A stretch of DNA of 64,000 bases, taken from positions 5,518,001-5,582,000 of the forward strand of contig NZ_CP010310.2 in NCBI RefSeq assembly GCF_000815105.2, given 5' to 3'. The notes below the pieces were generated by a model, which had not been told where the DNA came from, made no database searches, and saw nothing but the letters and a program-made list of their open reading frames with translations. Position 1 is the first letter of the stretch; each line of letters opens with the position of its first letter. The translations under genes and the position numbers were made by a program. Source of the stretch: Pandoraea pulmonicola. GTDB lineage: Bacteria; Pseudomonadota; Gammaproteobacteria; Burkholderiales; Burkholderiaceae. This document shows, one piece after another, positions 45,888 through 56,845 of the stretch.

Positions 45888-48800
45888 ATGAACGCCCCCG
45901 TCAATCCGAGCTTGCTGGCCGCGCTGGAGTCGGTCACGCTCGACGACAAATACACGCTCGAGCGCGGTCGCGCTTACATGAGCGGCATCCAGGCACTGGT
46001 TCGACTACCGATGCTGCAGCAGGCGCGCGACGCCGCCGCCGGGCTGAACACCGCGGGCTTCATTTCGGGCTATCGCGGCTCGCCGCTGGGTGGCCTGGAT
46101 CTCTCGCTATGGAAAGCCAAGCAGCATCTCGCAGGTCATAACATCGTCTTCCAGCCGGGGCTGAACGAAGACCTCGCCGCCACCGCCGTGTGGGGCTCGC
46201 AACAAGTCAATCTGTATCCCGCCAAGTTCGACGGCGTGTTCTCCATGTGGTACGGCAAGGGCCCTGGCGTCGACCGCTCGATGGACGTGCTCAAGCACGC
46301 CAACTCGGCCGGCTCGTCCAAACACGGCGGCGTGCTCGTGCTCGCCGGCGATGACCACGCCGCCAAATCCTCCACGCTCGCGCACCAGTCGGAACACGTC
46401 TTCAAGGCGGCCGGCATTCCCGTGCTGTATCCGTCGAACGTGCAGGAGTATCTCGATTACGGTCTGCACGGCTGGGCGATGAGCCGTTATTCGGGTCTGT
46501 GGGTCGCCATGAAGTGCGTGACCGACGTGGTCGAATCGTCGGCCTCGGTAATGATCGATCCGCACAATGTCGACATCCGCCTGCCGGACGACTTCGTCAT
46601 GCCGCCGGACGGCCTGAACATCCGCTGGCCCGATCCGCCGCTGGTGCAGGAAGCGCGTCTGCTCGACTACAAGTGGTACGCGGGCCTCGCTTACGTGCGC
46701 GCCAACAAACTCGATCGCGTGATGATCGATTCGCCCAATGCGCGCTTCGGCATCATGACGGGCGGCAAGGCGTATCTCGACGTCTGTCAGGCGCTCGCCG
46801 ATCTCGGGCTCGACGAAGCCACCTGCCAGCGCATCGGCATCCGTCTGTACAAGGTGGGCTGTGTGTGGCCGCTCGAAGCGCAGGGCGCGCGCGCGTTCGC
46901 ACAGGGTCTGCAGGAAATCCTGGTGGTCGAGGAAAAGCGTCAGATCCTCGAATACGCCATCAAGGAAGAGTTGTACAACTGGCGCGACGACGTGCGTCCG
47001 CGCGTGTACGGCAAGTTCGACGAAAAGGACGGCGCCGGCGGCGAATGGTCGGTGCCGATGGCCAACTGGCTGCTGCCCGCCCACTACGAGCTCTCGCCGG
47101 CGCTGATCGCCAAGGCCATCGCCACGCGTCTGGAAAAGTTCGAACTGCCGAGCGACGTGCGCGAGCGCATCGCCGCCCGTCTGCGCGTGATCGATGCCAA
47201 GGAGCAGGCGCTCACCAAGCCGCGCGTGGCCGTGGAGCGCAAGCCGTGGTTCTGCTCGGGTTGTCCGCACAACACGTCGACCAATGTGCCCGAAGGCTCG
47301 CGCGCAATCGCGGGTATCGGCTGCCACTACATGACGGTGTGGATGGATCGCCGTACCGACACCTTCTCGCAAATGGGTGGCGAAGGCGTGCCCTGGATCG
47401 GCCAGGCGCCGTTCTCCGCCGACGAGCACATCTTCGCGAACCTCGGCGACGGCACGTATTTCCACTCGGGTCTGCTCGCCATCCGGGCGGCGATCTCGTC
47501 GAACGTCAACATCACCTACAAGATCCTGTACAACGATGCGGTCGCCATGACCGGCGGCCAACCCGTCGACGGCACGCTCACCGTGCCCCAGATCGTGGCG
47601 CAGGTCGCGGCCGAAGGCGCGGCGAAGATCGTCATCGTGACTGACGAACCGGAAAAGTACGAAGGCGTAAAGCTCGTGGGCGACGTGCCCATCCATCACC
47701 GCAACGAACTCGATCGCGTTCAGCGCGAACTGCGGCTGGTCAAGGGCACCTCGATCCTGATCTACGACCAGACCTGCGCCACCGAGAAGCGCCGCCGTCG
47801 CAAGCGCGGGGCGTACCCCGATCCGGCCAAGCGGGTGGTCATCAACGAGTCCGTGTGCGAAGGCTGCGGCGATTGCTCGGTGAAGTCAAACTGCCTGTCG
47901 GTCGAACCGCTCGAGACGGAATTCGGCACGAAGCGTCAGATCAACCAGTCGACGTGCAACAAGGACTTCTCGTGCCTGAACGGCTTCTGCCCGAGCTTCG
48001 TGACGGTCGAAGGCGGTCAACTGCGCAAGCCGAAGACGGCGCAGGTCGACAGCAGCAACCTGCCGCCGCTGCCCGAGCCGGCACTGCCTGCCATCGCGCG
48101 TCCGTATGGCATTCTCGTCACCGGCGTGGGCGGTACAGGCGTCGTGACCATCGGCGGGCTGCTGGGCATGGCCGCACACCTCGAGAACAAGGGCGTCACG
48201 ACGCTCGACGTGACCGGCCTCGCGCAAAAGGGCGGCGCGGTGACGAGCCACGTGCAGATCGCGCTCCAGCCCGAAGACATTCACGCCACGCGTATCGCCA
48301 TGGGCGACGCCCGCGTGGTGATCGGTTGCGACGCGATCACCACGGCCAGCGACGACACCCTCTCGCGCGTGCAGCATGGCGTGACGAACATCGTGGTCAA
48401 CAGCGCGCACACGCCGACAGCCGAGTTCATCCGCAACCCGAACTGGCGCTTCCCCGGCGCAAGCACGGAGAACGACATCCGCGCGGCGGCGGGGGAGAAT
48501 GTCGACTTCGTCGACGCGAACCATCTCGCGCTGCGACTGCTCGGCGACACGATCTACACGAACCCGTTCGTGCTCGGCTACGCCTGGCAGAAGGGTTGGG
48601 TGCCGCTCTCGCATGCCGCGCTCACGCGCGCCATCGAACTCAACGGCGTGTCGATCGAGAAGAACAAGCAGGCCTTCGAGTGGGGACGTCGTGCCGCTCA
48701 CGATCTGGCCAGCGTGCGCCAGCTCGCCGCGCAGAACGAAGCGCCCGAGACGTCCGCGACCGGTGGCAAGCTGATCACGCTGCACACGCCGCGCGCACTC

Positions 48801-49454
48801 GATATGCTGATCCAGCGCCGCTACGACCAGCTCGTGGCGTATCAGGATCGCGCGTACGCCGAGCGCTTCAAGCAGACGGTCGATCGCGTGCGCGCCGCCG
48901 AGACGCCGCTCACGCAGGAAGGCGCGCAAATGCCGCTCACCGAAGCCGTCGCACGTGCGCTCTACAAGCTCATGGCGTACAAGGACGAGTACGAAGTGGC
49001 GCGTCTGTACACCGATCCGGCGTTCATGAAGAAGCTGAACGAGCAGTTCGAAGGCGACTTCACGCTGCGCTTCCATCTCGCACCGCCGTCGCTCGCCAAG
49101 CACGACGACAAGGGACACCTCGTCAAGAAGGCGTACGGCCCATGGATGATGAAGGCGTTCCGCGTGCTGGCCAAACTCAAGGGCCTGCGCGGCGGCGCGT
49201 TCGACGTCTTCGGTCGTACGGAAGAGCGTCGCACCGAGCGTGCGCTGATCGGCGAGTACGAGGCGCTGGTGAACGAACTGCTGTCCGGTCTGAACGAGCA
49301 CAACGTGTCGCTCGCCATGCAACTGGCCGAGCTGCCGCAGGAGATCCGCGGCTACGGTCACGTGAAGGAGCAGAACCTCGCCGCCACCCGCATCAAGTGG
49401 ACGAAGCTGCTCGCGCAATGGCGCGAAGGCGGCTCGCACCGCGCCGCGGCATGA
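45888..49454 (+). CDS. Fused indolepyruvate ferredoxin oxidoreductase
   Basis: An 1188-residue single-chain enzyme. The N-terminal half has the pyruvate:ferredoxin-like domain (LAGDDHAAKSSTLAHQSE) and the CSGCPHNTST cluster near residue 455. Thiamine diphosphate binding is at GDGTYFHSG near residue 520. A middle cysteine-rich stretch (CEGCGDC near residue 656) holds iron-sulfur clusters. The C-terminal gamma domain has GVGGTGVVTIGG near residue 745. It oxidatively decarboxylates 2-keto acids from aromatic or branched amino acids to acyl-CoA. Separate IorA and IorB are the archaeal form; the fusion is typical of Proteobacteria. A GGAG-containing site precedes the ATG. Confidence 0.93.
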   Translation: MNAPVNPSLLAALESVTLDDKYTLERGRAYMSGIQALVRLPMLQQARDAAAGLNTAGFISGYRGSPLGGLDLSLWKAKQHLAGHNIVFQPGLNEDLAATAVWGSQQVNLYPAKFDGVFSMWYGKGPGVDRSMDVLKHANSAGSSKHGGVLVLAGDDHAAKSSTLAHQSEHVFKAAGIPVLYPSNVQEYLDYGLHGWAMSRYSGLWVAMKCVTDVVESSASVMIDPHNVDIRLPDDFVMPPDGLNIRWPDPPLVQEARLLDYKWYAGLAYVRANKLDRVMIDSPNARFGIMTGGKAYLDVCQALADLGLDEATCQRIGIRLYKVGCVWPLEAQGARAFAQGLQEILVVEEKRQILEYAIKEELYNWRDDVRPRVYGKFDEKDGAGGEWSVPMANWLLPAHYELSPALIAKAIATRLEKFELPSDVRERIAARLRVIDAKEQALTKPRVAVERKPWFCSGCPHNTSTNVPEGSRAIAGIGCHYMTVWMDRRTDTFSQMGGEGVPWIGQAPFSADEHIFANLGDGTYFHSGLLAIRAAISSNVNITYKILYNDAVAMTGGQPVDGTLTVPQIVAQVAAEGAAKIVIVTDEPEKYEGVKLVGDVPIHHRNELDRVQRELRLVKGTSILIYDQTCATEKRRRRKRGAYPDPAKRVVINESVCEGCGDCSVKSNCLSVEPLETEFGTKRQINQSTCNKDFSCLNGFCPSFVTVEGGQLRKPKTAQVDSSNLPPLPEPALPAIARPYGILVTGVGGTGVVTIGGLLGMAAHLENKGVTTLDVTGLAQKGGAVTSHVQIALQPEDIHATRIAMGDARVVIGCDAITTASDDTLSRVQHGVTNIVVNSAHTPTAEFIRNPNWRFPGASTENDIRAAAGENVDFVDANHLALRLLGDTIYTNPFVLGYAWQKGWVPLSHAALTRAIELNGVSIEKNKQAFEWGRRAAHDLASVRQLAAQNEAPETSATGGKLITLHTPRALDMLIQRRYDQLVAYQDRAYAERFKQTVDRVRAAETPLTQEGAQMPLTEAVARALYKLMAYKDEYEVARLYTDPAFMKKLNEQFEGDFTLRFHLAPPSLAKHDDKGHLVKKAYGPWMMKAFRVLAKLKGLRGGAFDVFGRTEERRTERALIGEYEALVNELLSGLNEHNVSLAMQLAELPQEIRGYGHVKEQNLAATRIKWTKLLAQWREGGSHRAAA

Positions 49455-49512
49455 TGTGCATGAGGTTGCGGACAGCGCACTGGCGCTGAGCGCCGGGCAC
49501 CGTACCCTCGAT

Positions 49513-49551
49513 AAAAATCCCGCCAGTGCGAAAGCGACTGGCGGGATTTTT
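49513..49551. terminator. Bidirectional terminator between IOR and maeB
   Basis: AAAAATCCCGCCAGT/ACTGGCGGGATTTTT hairpin with a nine-base loop; serves both convergent genes. Confidence 0.9.
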
Positions 49552-49612
49552 CATCCGCTGTCCGGCCGCGATGCACGCCGATCCGTCGATCGGCGGCGCC
49601 ACGACCCGAACA

Positions 49613-51892
49613 TCAACGGCTGACGTTGGCGGCGGCCACCGCGGTCATGTTGATGATACGTCGCACGGTCGCGGCCGGCGTCAGGATGTGAACCGGCTTG
49701 GCGCAGCCGAGCAGGAACGGGCCGACCGTCACGCCTTCGCCGCCCGTCATCTTGAGCAGGTTGTACGTAATGTTGGCGGCTTCCACGTTCGGCATGACGA
49801 GCAGGTTCGCCTCGCCCGACAGACGCGAGGCCGGATAGGCCGCGCGACGCACCGCTTCGGACAGCGCGGCATCGCCGTGCATTTCGCCGTCGACTTCCAG
49901 TTCCGGCGCACGCGCGGCCAGCAGCTCGGCCGCACGCGCCATGCGCTGCGCCGATGCCGACTTCACGCTGCCGAAGTTCGAGTTCGAGAGCAGCGCCACC
50001 TTCGGTGCAATGCCGAAGCGCTCGATTTCCTTCGCGGCCAGCACCGTCATCTCGGCGAGCTGCTCCGAGGTCGGCGTCTCGTTCACGTACGTGTCGCTGA
50101 TGAACAGGTTGCGCTTCTCGAGCATCAACAGGTTCATGGCGGCGTAGTTCTCGACGCCGGCGGCGCGGCCAAGCACTTGATCGACCACGTCGAGATGACG
50201 ATGGTACGTATCGATCATGCCGCAGATCATGCCGTCGGCTTCGCCCAGACGCACGAGGATCGCGCCGATGAGCGTGTTGTCCTTGCGCATGGCCGCCTTG
50301 GCGACCTCCGGCGTGACACCATGGCGGGCGCCGAGGTTGTGATATTCCTGCCAGCAACGCTGATAGCGCGAGTCGTCTTCCGGATTGACGATTTCGAAGT
50401 CGACGCCCGGCTTGAGCTTCGAGCCGATCTTCTGCAGGCGCATCTCGACCACGGCCGGACGGCCGATGATGATCGGCTTGGCGATACGCTCGGCGAGCAC
50501 GAATTGCGCGGCGCGCAGCACGCGCTCGTCTTCGCCCTCGGCGAACACGATGCGTGCGGCGTCGTTACCGAAGCGTGCGCGCGCGGCGGCGAACACCGGG
50601 CGCATGATGAAGCCCGTGCGATACACGGTCGTGCCGAGTTGCTCGCGATAGGCGTCCATGTCCTGAATCGGACGCGTGGCCACTCCCGAATCCATCGCGG
50701 CTTGCGCCACGGCCGGCGCGATCTTCATGATCAGGCGCGGATCGAACGGCTTGGGAATGATGTATTCCGGACCGAATTCGAGCGACTGGCCCTCGTAGGC
50801 GCGCGCGACTTCTTCGCTCTGCTCCTCTTCCTGCGCGAGTTCGGCGATGGCGCGCACGGTGGCGAGCTTCATCTCCTCGGTGATGGTGGTCGCACCGACG
50901 TCGAGCGCGCCACGGAAGATGAACGGGAAGCACAGCACGTTGTTGACCTGGTTCGGATAGTCCGAACGGCCCGTCGCGATGATGCAGTCCGGACGCGCCG
51001 CCTTGGCGACTTCCGGACGAATTTCCGGTTCCGGGTTGGCGAGCGCCAGAATCAACGGACGCGGGCCCATGGTCTTGACCATGTCGGCGCTCAGCACACC
51101 GGCGGTCGAGCAGCCGAGGAAGACGTCGGCGCCGTTCGAAGCGTCGGCCAGCGTGCGAGCTTCGGTGGCCACGGCATAGCGCGCCTTGCTTTCGTCGAGC
51201 TTGTCGCGGCCGCTGTGGATCACGCCCTTCGAATCGAGAACGAGGATGTTCTCTTTCTTCAGGCCGAGATTCACGAGCAGGTCCAGACAGGCGATGGCGG
51301 CGGCGCCCGCGCCCGAGCACACCAGCTTGACCTTGGCGATGTCCTTGCCGACGACCTTCAGGCCGTTGAGGATGGCGGCCGACGCAATGATGGCGGTACC
51401 GTGCTGATCGTCGTGGAAGACCGGGATCTTCATGCGCTCGCGCAGCTTCTTCTCGATGTAGAAGCACTCGGGCGCCTTGATGTCTTCGAGGTTGATGCCG
51501 CCGAGCGTCGGCTCGAGCATGGCGATCGCTTCGACGAGCTTGTCCGGATCGTGTTCGGCGAGTTCGATGTCGAACACGTCGATGCCGGCGAACTTCTTGA
51601 ACAGGCAGCCCTTGCCTTCCATCACCGGCTTGGCGGCGAGCGGGCCGATGTTACCCAGGCCCAGCACGGCGGTGCCGTTCGTGATCACACCCACGAGGTT
51701 GCTGCGCGACGTGTAGCGGTTCGCGGCGAGCGGGTCTTCGGCGATGGCCTCGCAGGCGTACGCGACGCCCGGCGAATAGGCCAGCGACAGATCGATCTGG
51801 TTCGACAGCGGCTTGGTCGGCGTCACCGAGATTTTGCCCGGACGCGGATTCTCGTGGTACGCCAGGGCGCTTTGTTTCAGTTGTTCATCCAT
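49613..51892 (-). CDS. maeB: NADP-dependent malic enzyme, MaeB type
   Basis: A 759-residue enzyme converting malate to pyruvate, CO2 and NADPH. The malic domain has [12 protein letters not shown] (39-50), [13 protein letters not shown] (71-83), HDDQHGTA (160-167) and GAGAAA in the NAD fold. From about residue 430 a phosphotransacetylase-like domain follows, which in this class binds acetyl-CoA as a regulator and does not catalyse. Length matches the family. Confidence 0.95.
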   Translation of the reverse strand: MDEQLKQSALAYHENPRPGKISVTPTKPLSNQIDLSLAYSPGVAYACEAIAEDPLAANRYTSRSNLVGVITNGTAVLGLGNIGPLAAKPVMEGKGCLFKKFAGIDVFDIELAEHDPDKLVEAIAMLEPTLGGINLEDIKAPECFYIEKKLRERMKIPVFHDDQHGTAIIASAAILNGLKVVGKDIAKVKLVCSGAGAAAIACLDLLVNLGLKKENILVLDSKGVIHSGRDKLDESKARYAVATEARTLADASNGADVFLGCSTAGVLSADMVKTMGPRPLILALANPEPEIRPEVAKAARPDCIIATGRSDYPNQVNNVLCFPFIFRGALDVGATTITEEMKLATVRAIAELAQEEEQSEEVARAYEGQSLEFGPEYIIPKPFDPRLIMKIAPAVAQAAMDSGVATRPIQDMDAYREQLGTTVYRTGFIMRPVFAAARARFGNDAARIVFAEGEDERVLRAAQFVLAERIAKPIIIGRPAVVEMRLQKIGSKLKPGVDFEIVNPEDDSRYQRCWQEYHNLGARHGVTPEVAKAAMRKDNTLIGAILVRLGEADGMICGMIDTYHRHLDVVDQVLGRAAGVENYAAMNLLMLEKRNLFISDTYVNETPTSEQLAEMTVLAAKEIERFGIAPKVALLSNSNFGSVKSASAQRMARAAELLAARAPELEVDGEMHGDAALSEAVRRAAYPASRLSGEANLLVMPNVEAANITYNLLKMTGGEGVTVGPFLLGCAKPVHILTPAATVRRIINMTAVAAANVSR

Positions 51893-52214
51893 ATCTCGAT
51901 ACCTAAGAACAGGGCGACGGCCGGTCTGTGCCGCATGCGGGCAGCGTGTCGACTCGGCCGTCTTTTGACGGGATCACGGCGGGGAAGAAGCCTTCCGGAG
52001 GGATTCGGCGATTGTGTCGTCGACGGAGTTCTTCGCGGCGCGGCGGCGTGATGACCGACGCTTCCCCGGCCCGGAATGTCGCGCTCTCGCGCGTCGGGCC
52101 GTGGGACTTGCGGTGCGCCGGACGCACCGCAGGACGCAAAGTGTACACCCTGCGCCGAAAGCCCGATGCCGCGCGCGCAGTATGGCGCGCGTGCGTCCGG
52201 GCTGGCCGGCGGCC
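51893..52214. other. Intergenic region upstream of maeB
   Basis: 322 bases between maeB and the MFS gene. A GCGCGC-AGTATG-GCGCGC hairpin near 52173-52192 lies just after the MFS stop and may weakly terminate it. No clear promoter consensus. Confidence 0.35.
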
Positions 52215-53462
52215 TTATTGCAGCGCCTCGCCGCGACGCTCGGGGATCAGGAACAGCGTGGCGATGATGTCAAGCACGTAGATGCCCGCGAGAAAGACGA
52301 GCGCCAGCTTGAACGAGTACGCTGCCGCGAGGGCGCCCACGGTGAGCGGGCCGAAGCCGCCCACGGCGCGGCCGATATTGAACAGCACGTTTTGCGCGGT
52401 GGCCCGGGCCGCCGTCGGATACAGCTCGGAGATGAGCGCGCCGTAGCCACCGATCATGCCGTTCACGAACAGCCCCATCACCGCACCGCCGACGAGCAGC
52501 GCGAACTGCGACTGCAGTTGTGCGTACACGAACACCATCACGACCGCGCCGATCTGGTAGCCGATGAAGGTCGGACGACGGCCGACGCGATCGGCCAGGC
52601 GCCCGAACAGCCAGATGCCGAACGCCATGCCGAGCACCGTCACCGCCGTCCACATGGCCGACTTGGTGAGCGAGTAGCCGAACGTCTTCGACAGGTAGGA
52701 CGGCATCCAGATCATCAGGCCGTAGTAACCGAAATTCTGCACCGAGCACAGGATCGCCACGCCGAGGCTCGCGCGCGTGGTCGCGCAGTCCTTGACCAGC
52801 AGCTTGAGCGGCGCATGCTCGCGCGGCTGCTTCTGCTGCGCGAGGAACATCTCCGGCTCGCCGAGCGTGCGACGCATGACGAACGACACCACGGCGGGCA
52901 GCAGGCCGACGGCAAACATGCCGCGCCAGCCGATGACCGGCAACAGCACCGGCGTGAGCAGCGCGGCGGCGAGCACGCCCGCCTGCCACCCCAGCCCCAC
53001 GAACGACGACGCCCGCGCCCGACGGGCCGGTGCGCACGCCTCGGCGGCCAGCGCCATACCGATGCCGAATTCGCCGCCCAGGCCTATGCCGGCAATCGTG
53101 CGGTACGCGAGCAGATCCCAGTAGCCCTGCGCGAGCGCGCACATGCCGGTGAACACGGCGAAGACCAGGATCGTCCACGACAGCACGCGCACACGACCGT
53201 AGCGATCCGAGAGCATGCCGAAGACGATGCCGCCCACGACCGCACCGACGAGCGTCCAGGTCACGAGCGCGCCGGATTGCGCGCTGGTGAGCGCGAGGTC
53301 GGCTGCGATGGCCGGCAGGATGAAGCCGAGGATCAGCAGATCGAAGCCGTCCATGGCATAGCCGATGGCGGAGGCCCACAGGGCGCGGTTCGCGTAGGCG
53401 TTGTCTTGCGGCACACCGGCGAGCGGTGAAGCGGCAAGCGAGGGCGAGGAATCGTTAGGCAT
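52215..53462 (-). CDS. MFS transporter, carboxylate/aromatic acid type
   Basis: A 415-residue protein with 12 predicted membrane segments. The family signatures MDGFDLLILGFILPAI, GMLSDRYGRVRVL (loop 2-3) and RTIAGIGLGGEFGIG are clear, and LADRVGRRPTF marks the repeat in loop 8-9. The substrate is probably a small organic acid (benzoate, lactate or similar). The start at 53462 is chosen because the longer open frame adds a poor leader. Confidence 0.88.
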   Translation of the reverse strand: MPNDSSPSLAASPLAGVPQDNAYANRALWASAIGYAMDGFDLLILGFILPAIAADLALTSAQSGALVTWTLVGAVVGGIVFGMLSDRYGRVRVLSWTILVFAVFTGMCALAQGYWDLLAYRTIAGIGLGGEFGIGMALAAEACAPARRARASSFVGLGWQAGVLAAALLTPVLLPVIGWRGMFAVGLLPAVVSFVMRRTLGEPEMFLAQQKQPREHAPLKLLVKDCATTRASLGVAILCSVQNFGYYGLMIWMPSYLSKTFGYSLTKSAMWTAVTVLGMAFGIWLFGRLADRVGRRPTFIGYQIGAVVMVFVYAQLQSQFALLVGGAVMGLFVNGMIGGYGALISELYPTAARATAQNVLFNIGRAVGGFGPLTVGALAAAYSFKLALVFLAGIYVLDIIATLFLIPERRGEALQ

Positions 53463-53819
53463 GAGCACGTCCGACGGGGCTGAAATTCGGCGAGAGTGTA
53501 TGCCTGTCATAAAGGCTCGGCAACTATCTCTTTTTTTGGACTCATCTGTCGTCGGCAGATTTTCATATGCGCTGTGCGGGCACTCTTTGCGTATTCCGCG
53601 CTCGAAAAATATACGCTAAGTGCATAATTGCCCGTGCATCTGCTCAAACTTGTGGCATAATTCGCGTTCAAGCGCCGGGCTGTCGCCGCAGCACGCACCG
53701 ACCGGCCGACTTGCTCAGCCGTTCTGCCGTGGCGCCCCCATGCCGCGGCGGTGCGCTGACCGACCCATGACTCCTGGTTGTACGCCGCGCGGCGGGCAGC
53801 CAAGCAAAGGAACCGCATC
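53463..53819. other. Divergent promoter region MFS / pyrE
   Basis: About 357 bases, partly AT-rich. Two CATAAT boxes on the plus strand (53623-53628 and 53656-53661) are candidates for pyrE, but neither has a good -35. Confidence 0.4.
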
Positions 53820-54509
53820 ATGATTGGCATCGACCGCCAGGCGATTTCCGACATCACCGCCAAGATCCTGCTCGAAGTGGGCGCGGTGCATTTCAACGCC
53901 GAGAAGCCGTACATCTTCACCTCGGGCTGGGCCAGCCCGGTCTACACCGACTGCCGCAAGCTGATCTCGTACCCGCGCGTGCGTCGCACGCTGATGGACT
54001 TCGCCGAGGCCGTCATCATTCAGGACGTCGGCTGCGAGCAGTTCGACACGGTGGCCGGCGGCGAGACCGCGGGCATTCCGTTCGCCGCCTGGATCGCCGA
54101 CAAGCTGATGCTGCCGATGCAGTACGTGCGCAAGAAGCCGAAGGGTTTCGGCCGCAATGCGCAGATCGAGGGGGATTTGCCGGAAGGCTCGCGCGTGCTG
54201 CTCGTCGAGGATCTGACGACCGACGGCCGCAGCAAGATCAACTTCTGCAAGGCGCTGCGCGAAGCCGGTGCGAAGGTCAATCACGTGTTCGTGATCTTCC
54301 ACTACGACATCTTCCCGGAGAGCCGTCAGGTGCTCAAGGACATCGACGTGCAACTGCACTCGCTGGCCACGTGGTGGGACGTGCTGCGCGTTGCCAAGCA
54401 ACAGAACCACTTCGACACGAAGACGCTCGACGAAGTCGAGAAATTCCTGCACGCACCGGCCGAGTGGTCGGGCGCGCACGGCGGCGCCACGTCCTTCCCG
54501 AAGGACTGA
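53820..54509 (+). CDS. pyrE: Orotate phosphoribosyltransferase
   Basis: A 229-residue enzyme of UMP synthesis. It joins orotate and PRPP to give OMP. The PRPP loop is [14 protein letters not shown] and the start has [15 protein letters not shown]. The ATG at 53820 is preceded by AAAGGA. Slightly longer than E. coli PyrE, as usual in this group. Confidence 0.96.
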   Translation: MIGIDRQAISDITAKILLEVGAVHFNAEKPYIFTSGWASPVYTDCRKLISYPRVRRTLMDFAEAVIIQDVGCEQFDTVAGGETAGIPFAAWIADKLMLPMQYVRKKPKGFGRNAQIEGDLPEGSRVLLVEDLTTDGRSKINFCKALREAGAKVNHVFVIFHYDIFPESRQVLKDIDVQLHSLATWWDVLRVAKQQNHFDTKTLDEVEKFLHAPAEWSGAHGGATSFPKD

Positions 54510-54552
54510 GTTCCGTGGCAGTATTCGCTTGAGAGGCGAGATGTGGCCGAAC

Positions 54553-54581
54553 GGCCGGCTTGAAAAGGCCGGCCGTTTTTT
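54553..54581 (+). terminator. pyrE terminator
   Basis: AACGGCCGGC/GCCGGCCGTT hairpin followed by TTTTT, about 45 bases after the stop. Confidence 0.85.
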
Positions 54582-54634
54582 CATCCGCCCGCATCCATCG
54601 TCACAATTCGCACGATCCGGGAGGAGAGTCGCCC

Positions 54635-55033
54635 ATGGTTGCTTCGGTCGTCGCCATCAGTATCGGCGCCGCACTCGGCGCGCTGCTGCGCTGGGTGCTC
54701 AACGTGCAATTCAACGCGCTACTGCCCACGCTTCCGCTCGGCACCCTCGCCGCGAACCTCGGCGGCGGCTATCTCATCGGCATCGCCGTGGCCGTCTTCA
54801 GCCACGTGCCGTCGCTGCCCGTCGAGTGGCGCCTGTTCATCATCACCGGCTTTCTCGGTGGCCTCACCACCTTCTCCACGTTCTCCGCCGAAGTCACCGA
54901 ACTGCTGCGCGAAGGACAGATCGGCTGGGCATCGCTGATCGTCGTCACGCACGTCGGCGGCTCGCTGATCATGACGCTGCTCGGCATGGCCAGCGGCACG
55001 CTGCTCGTGAACTGGCTGCGTCCGGTAGCCTGA
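54635..55033 (+). CDS. crcB: Fluoride exporter CrcB
   Basis: A 132-residue membrane protein with four hydrophobic segments. The family signatures NLGGGYLIG (41-49) and [15 protein letters not shown] (72-86) are present. It exports F- as a dual-topology dimer. The ATG at 54635 has GGAGGA nine bases upstream. I found no fluoride riboswitch in the short gap upstream. Confidence 0.93.
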   Translation: MVASVVAISIGAALGALLRWVLNVQFNALLPTLPLGTLAANLGGGYLIGIAVAVFSHVPSLPVEWRLFIITGFLGGLTTFSTFSAEVTELLREGQIGWASLIVVTHVGGSLIMTLLGMASGTLLVNWLRPVA

Positions 55034-55056
55034 ATCTTCCGACGACGGCGCACCGG

Positions 55057-55902
55057 TTACGGCAGCAGCATCACGAGCTTGACGTCGTCATGGCCGGACA
55101 GGCGAAACGTGACCTGCGCGAAATCGATGTCGCCCCGCACCGGGTGATGGAAGCCCCGCCGCCCGCCTTCGCGCTCCACGACATCCTGTTGCGACCACAG
55201 CGCCGCGAAGACGCGGCTCTCGCGTTGCAGGGCATCGGTGAGCGCGCGCACCGGCGTGTCGTCGAGATACGCGCTGCACTCCGCCCGAAATTCCGCCACC
55301 ACGCGTCGCGCGCGGCTGTCCCAATCCCGGATCAGCGCTCGCGCGCCGACGTCGAGAAAGATGTAGCGCATCAGGTTCTTCGCGCCAGGGGTGTCGAGCC
55401 AGCCGCGAAAGATGTCTGCCGCGGCGTCGTTCCACGCGAGCACGTCCCAGCACCGGTCGAGCGCATACGCAGGCGCGGCCACGGCCGCGACAGCCGCCTG
55501 CACCTGCGCCGCCGCGTGATGCGGCAACGGCTCGGCGCCACGCTCCGGGTCGCGCCGGCCGGCGAGTTCGAACAGATACGCCCGCTCGGCGCGCGAGAGG
55601 CGCAGGGCACTCGCCACTGCCGCCAGCGCACCCGCTGAGATCGACACCTCGCGCGCCTGCTCGATCCACGTGTACCAGGTAGCCGACAGGCCGCACAACT
55701 GCGCCACCTCTTCACGGCGCAGGCCAGGGGTGCGGCGACGCCCGATCGGCGGTAGCCCGACGGCGGCCGGTGTGAGCCGCTCGCGATGCGCGCGCAGGAA
55801 GTCGCCGAGCGCGCGACGCTGGCTCGCGGCGCCGCGCGCGTCGTCGGCGGGTGCGTCGTCCAGACGTGCAACGTCGGTTTGCAGGATAGGGGTAGTTTTC
55901 AT
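55057..55902 (-). CDS. XRE/MmyB-like transcriptional regulator
   Basis: A 281-residue regulator: a helix-turn-helix at ~59-105 (RRTPGLRREEVAQLCGLSATWYTWIEQ) followed by the MmyB ligand domain (CWDVLAWNDAAADIF). MmyB-type domains bind fatty-acid-like ligands. Divergent from the methyltransferase gene. It ends 24 bases from crcB, convergent. Confidence 0.9.
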   Translation of the reverse strand: MKTTPILQTDVARLDDAPADDARGAASQRRALGDFLRAHRERLTPAAVGLPPIGRRRTPGLRREEVAQLCGLSATWYTWIEQAREVSISAGALAAVASALRLSRAERAYLFELAGRRDPERGAEPLPHHAAAQVQAAVAAVAAPAYALDRCWDVLAWNDAAADIFRGWLDTPGAKNLMRYIFLDVGARALIRDWDSRARRVVAEFRAECSAYLDDTPVRALTDALQRESRVFAALWSQQDVVEREGGRRGFHHPVRGDIDFAQVTFRLSGHDDVKLVMLLP

Positions 55903-56039
55903 ACCAGGATAAATGCGTAACTTGTACCGGTATCGACGAGCCATTATCGTGACACTCGTCGACATCGTGCAAGCCCCGATTGGTGCACGACATCCGCACC
56001 TGCTGCGCGCCGCGCCCCCACAAACGAAGGAGACTTTCC

Positions 56040-56843
56040 GTGAGCGATTCCCAACGTCCAGCGTCGTCCGCCGTCGACGCCCATCAAGCCCACAATACCG
56101 TCGTCACCGGCCAGTTCGGCCCGCAGGCGTCGGCCTATCTGACGAGCGCCAATCATGCGCAGGGTGCCGATCTGGAGCAACTCGCCGCCATCGCCCGGGC
56201 TCACCCCGGCGCCCAGGTGCTCGACCTCGGCTGCGGCGCGGGCCACGTGAGCTTCTTCGCTGCTCCGCACGTCGCGCGCGTGGTGGCCTACGACCTGTCG
56301 TCTGACATGCTCGGTGTGGTGGCCGCCGAAGCGGCCAAGCGCGGGCTCGCGAACGTCGTCACGCAACTGGGCGCGGCCGAATCGCTGCCATTCGAAGACG
56401 CCAGCTTCGATCTCGTCTTCAGCCGCTACAGCGCGCATCACTGGGCGGACGTGGGCGCCGCGTTGCGCGAAATGCGCCGCGTGCTCAAGCCGGGCGGGCG
56501 CGTGGCGATCTGCGACGTCGCCTCGACCGGGCAACCGCTCTTCGACACGTATCTGCAAGCGGTCGAAGTCCTGCGCGACACCTCGCACGTGCGCGACTAC
56601 TCACTCGGCGAATGGCTGACGATGGCAGCCGGCGCGGGCTTCACGGCGACCTCGCTCACGCCGCGCACGCTGGACCTCGACTTCAGGACGTGGACCGCGC
56701 GCATGCGCACGCCCGAGCCGATGCAGGCCGCCATCCGTGCACTGCAGACGGCGATGGCCGACGACGTGCGTCGGCATTTCAGGATCCAGCCGGACGGTTC
56801 GTTCACGCTCGACACGTTCACGCTCGAACTCGTCGCCGGCTGA
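56040..56843 (+). CDS. SAM-dependent methyltransferase, UbiE-like
   Basis: A 267-residue class I methyltransferase from a GTG with AAGGAG nine bases upstream. Motif I is VLDLGCGAGH (60-69), followed by LGAAESLPFEDASFDLVFSRY and MRRVLKPGGRV. The target is unknown. Divergent from the MmyB-like regulator, which probably controls it. It ends two bases from the epoxidase-like gene, convergently. Confidence 0.9.
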   Translation: MSDSQRPASSAVDAHQAHNTVVTGQFGPQASAYLTSANHAQGADLEQLAAIARAHPGAQVLDLGCGAGHVSFFAAPHVARVVAYDLSSDMLGVVAAEAAKRGLANVVTQLGAAESLPFEDASFDLVFSRYSAHHWADVGAALREMRRVLKPGGRVAICDVASTGQPLFDTYLQAVEVLRDTSHVRDYSLGEWLTMAAGAGFTATSLTPRTLDLDFRTWTARMRTPEPMQAAIRALQTAMADDVRRHFRIQPDGSFTLDTFTLELVAG

Positions 56844-56845
56844 CG

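Noticed and set aside
47855..49489. Long frames within the indolepyruvate oxidoreductase gene on both strands
   Set aside because: Arg-rich shadow translations with no motif and no ribosome-binding site.
54510..54634. Fluoride riboswitch upstream of crcB
   Set aside because: The gap holds the pyrE terminator and a ribosome-binding site only; the conserved pseudoknot motif was not seen.
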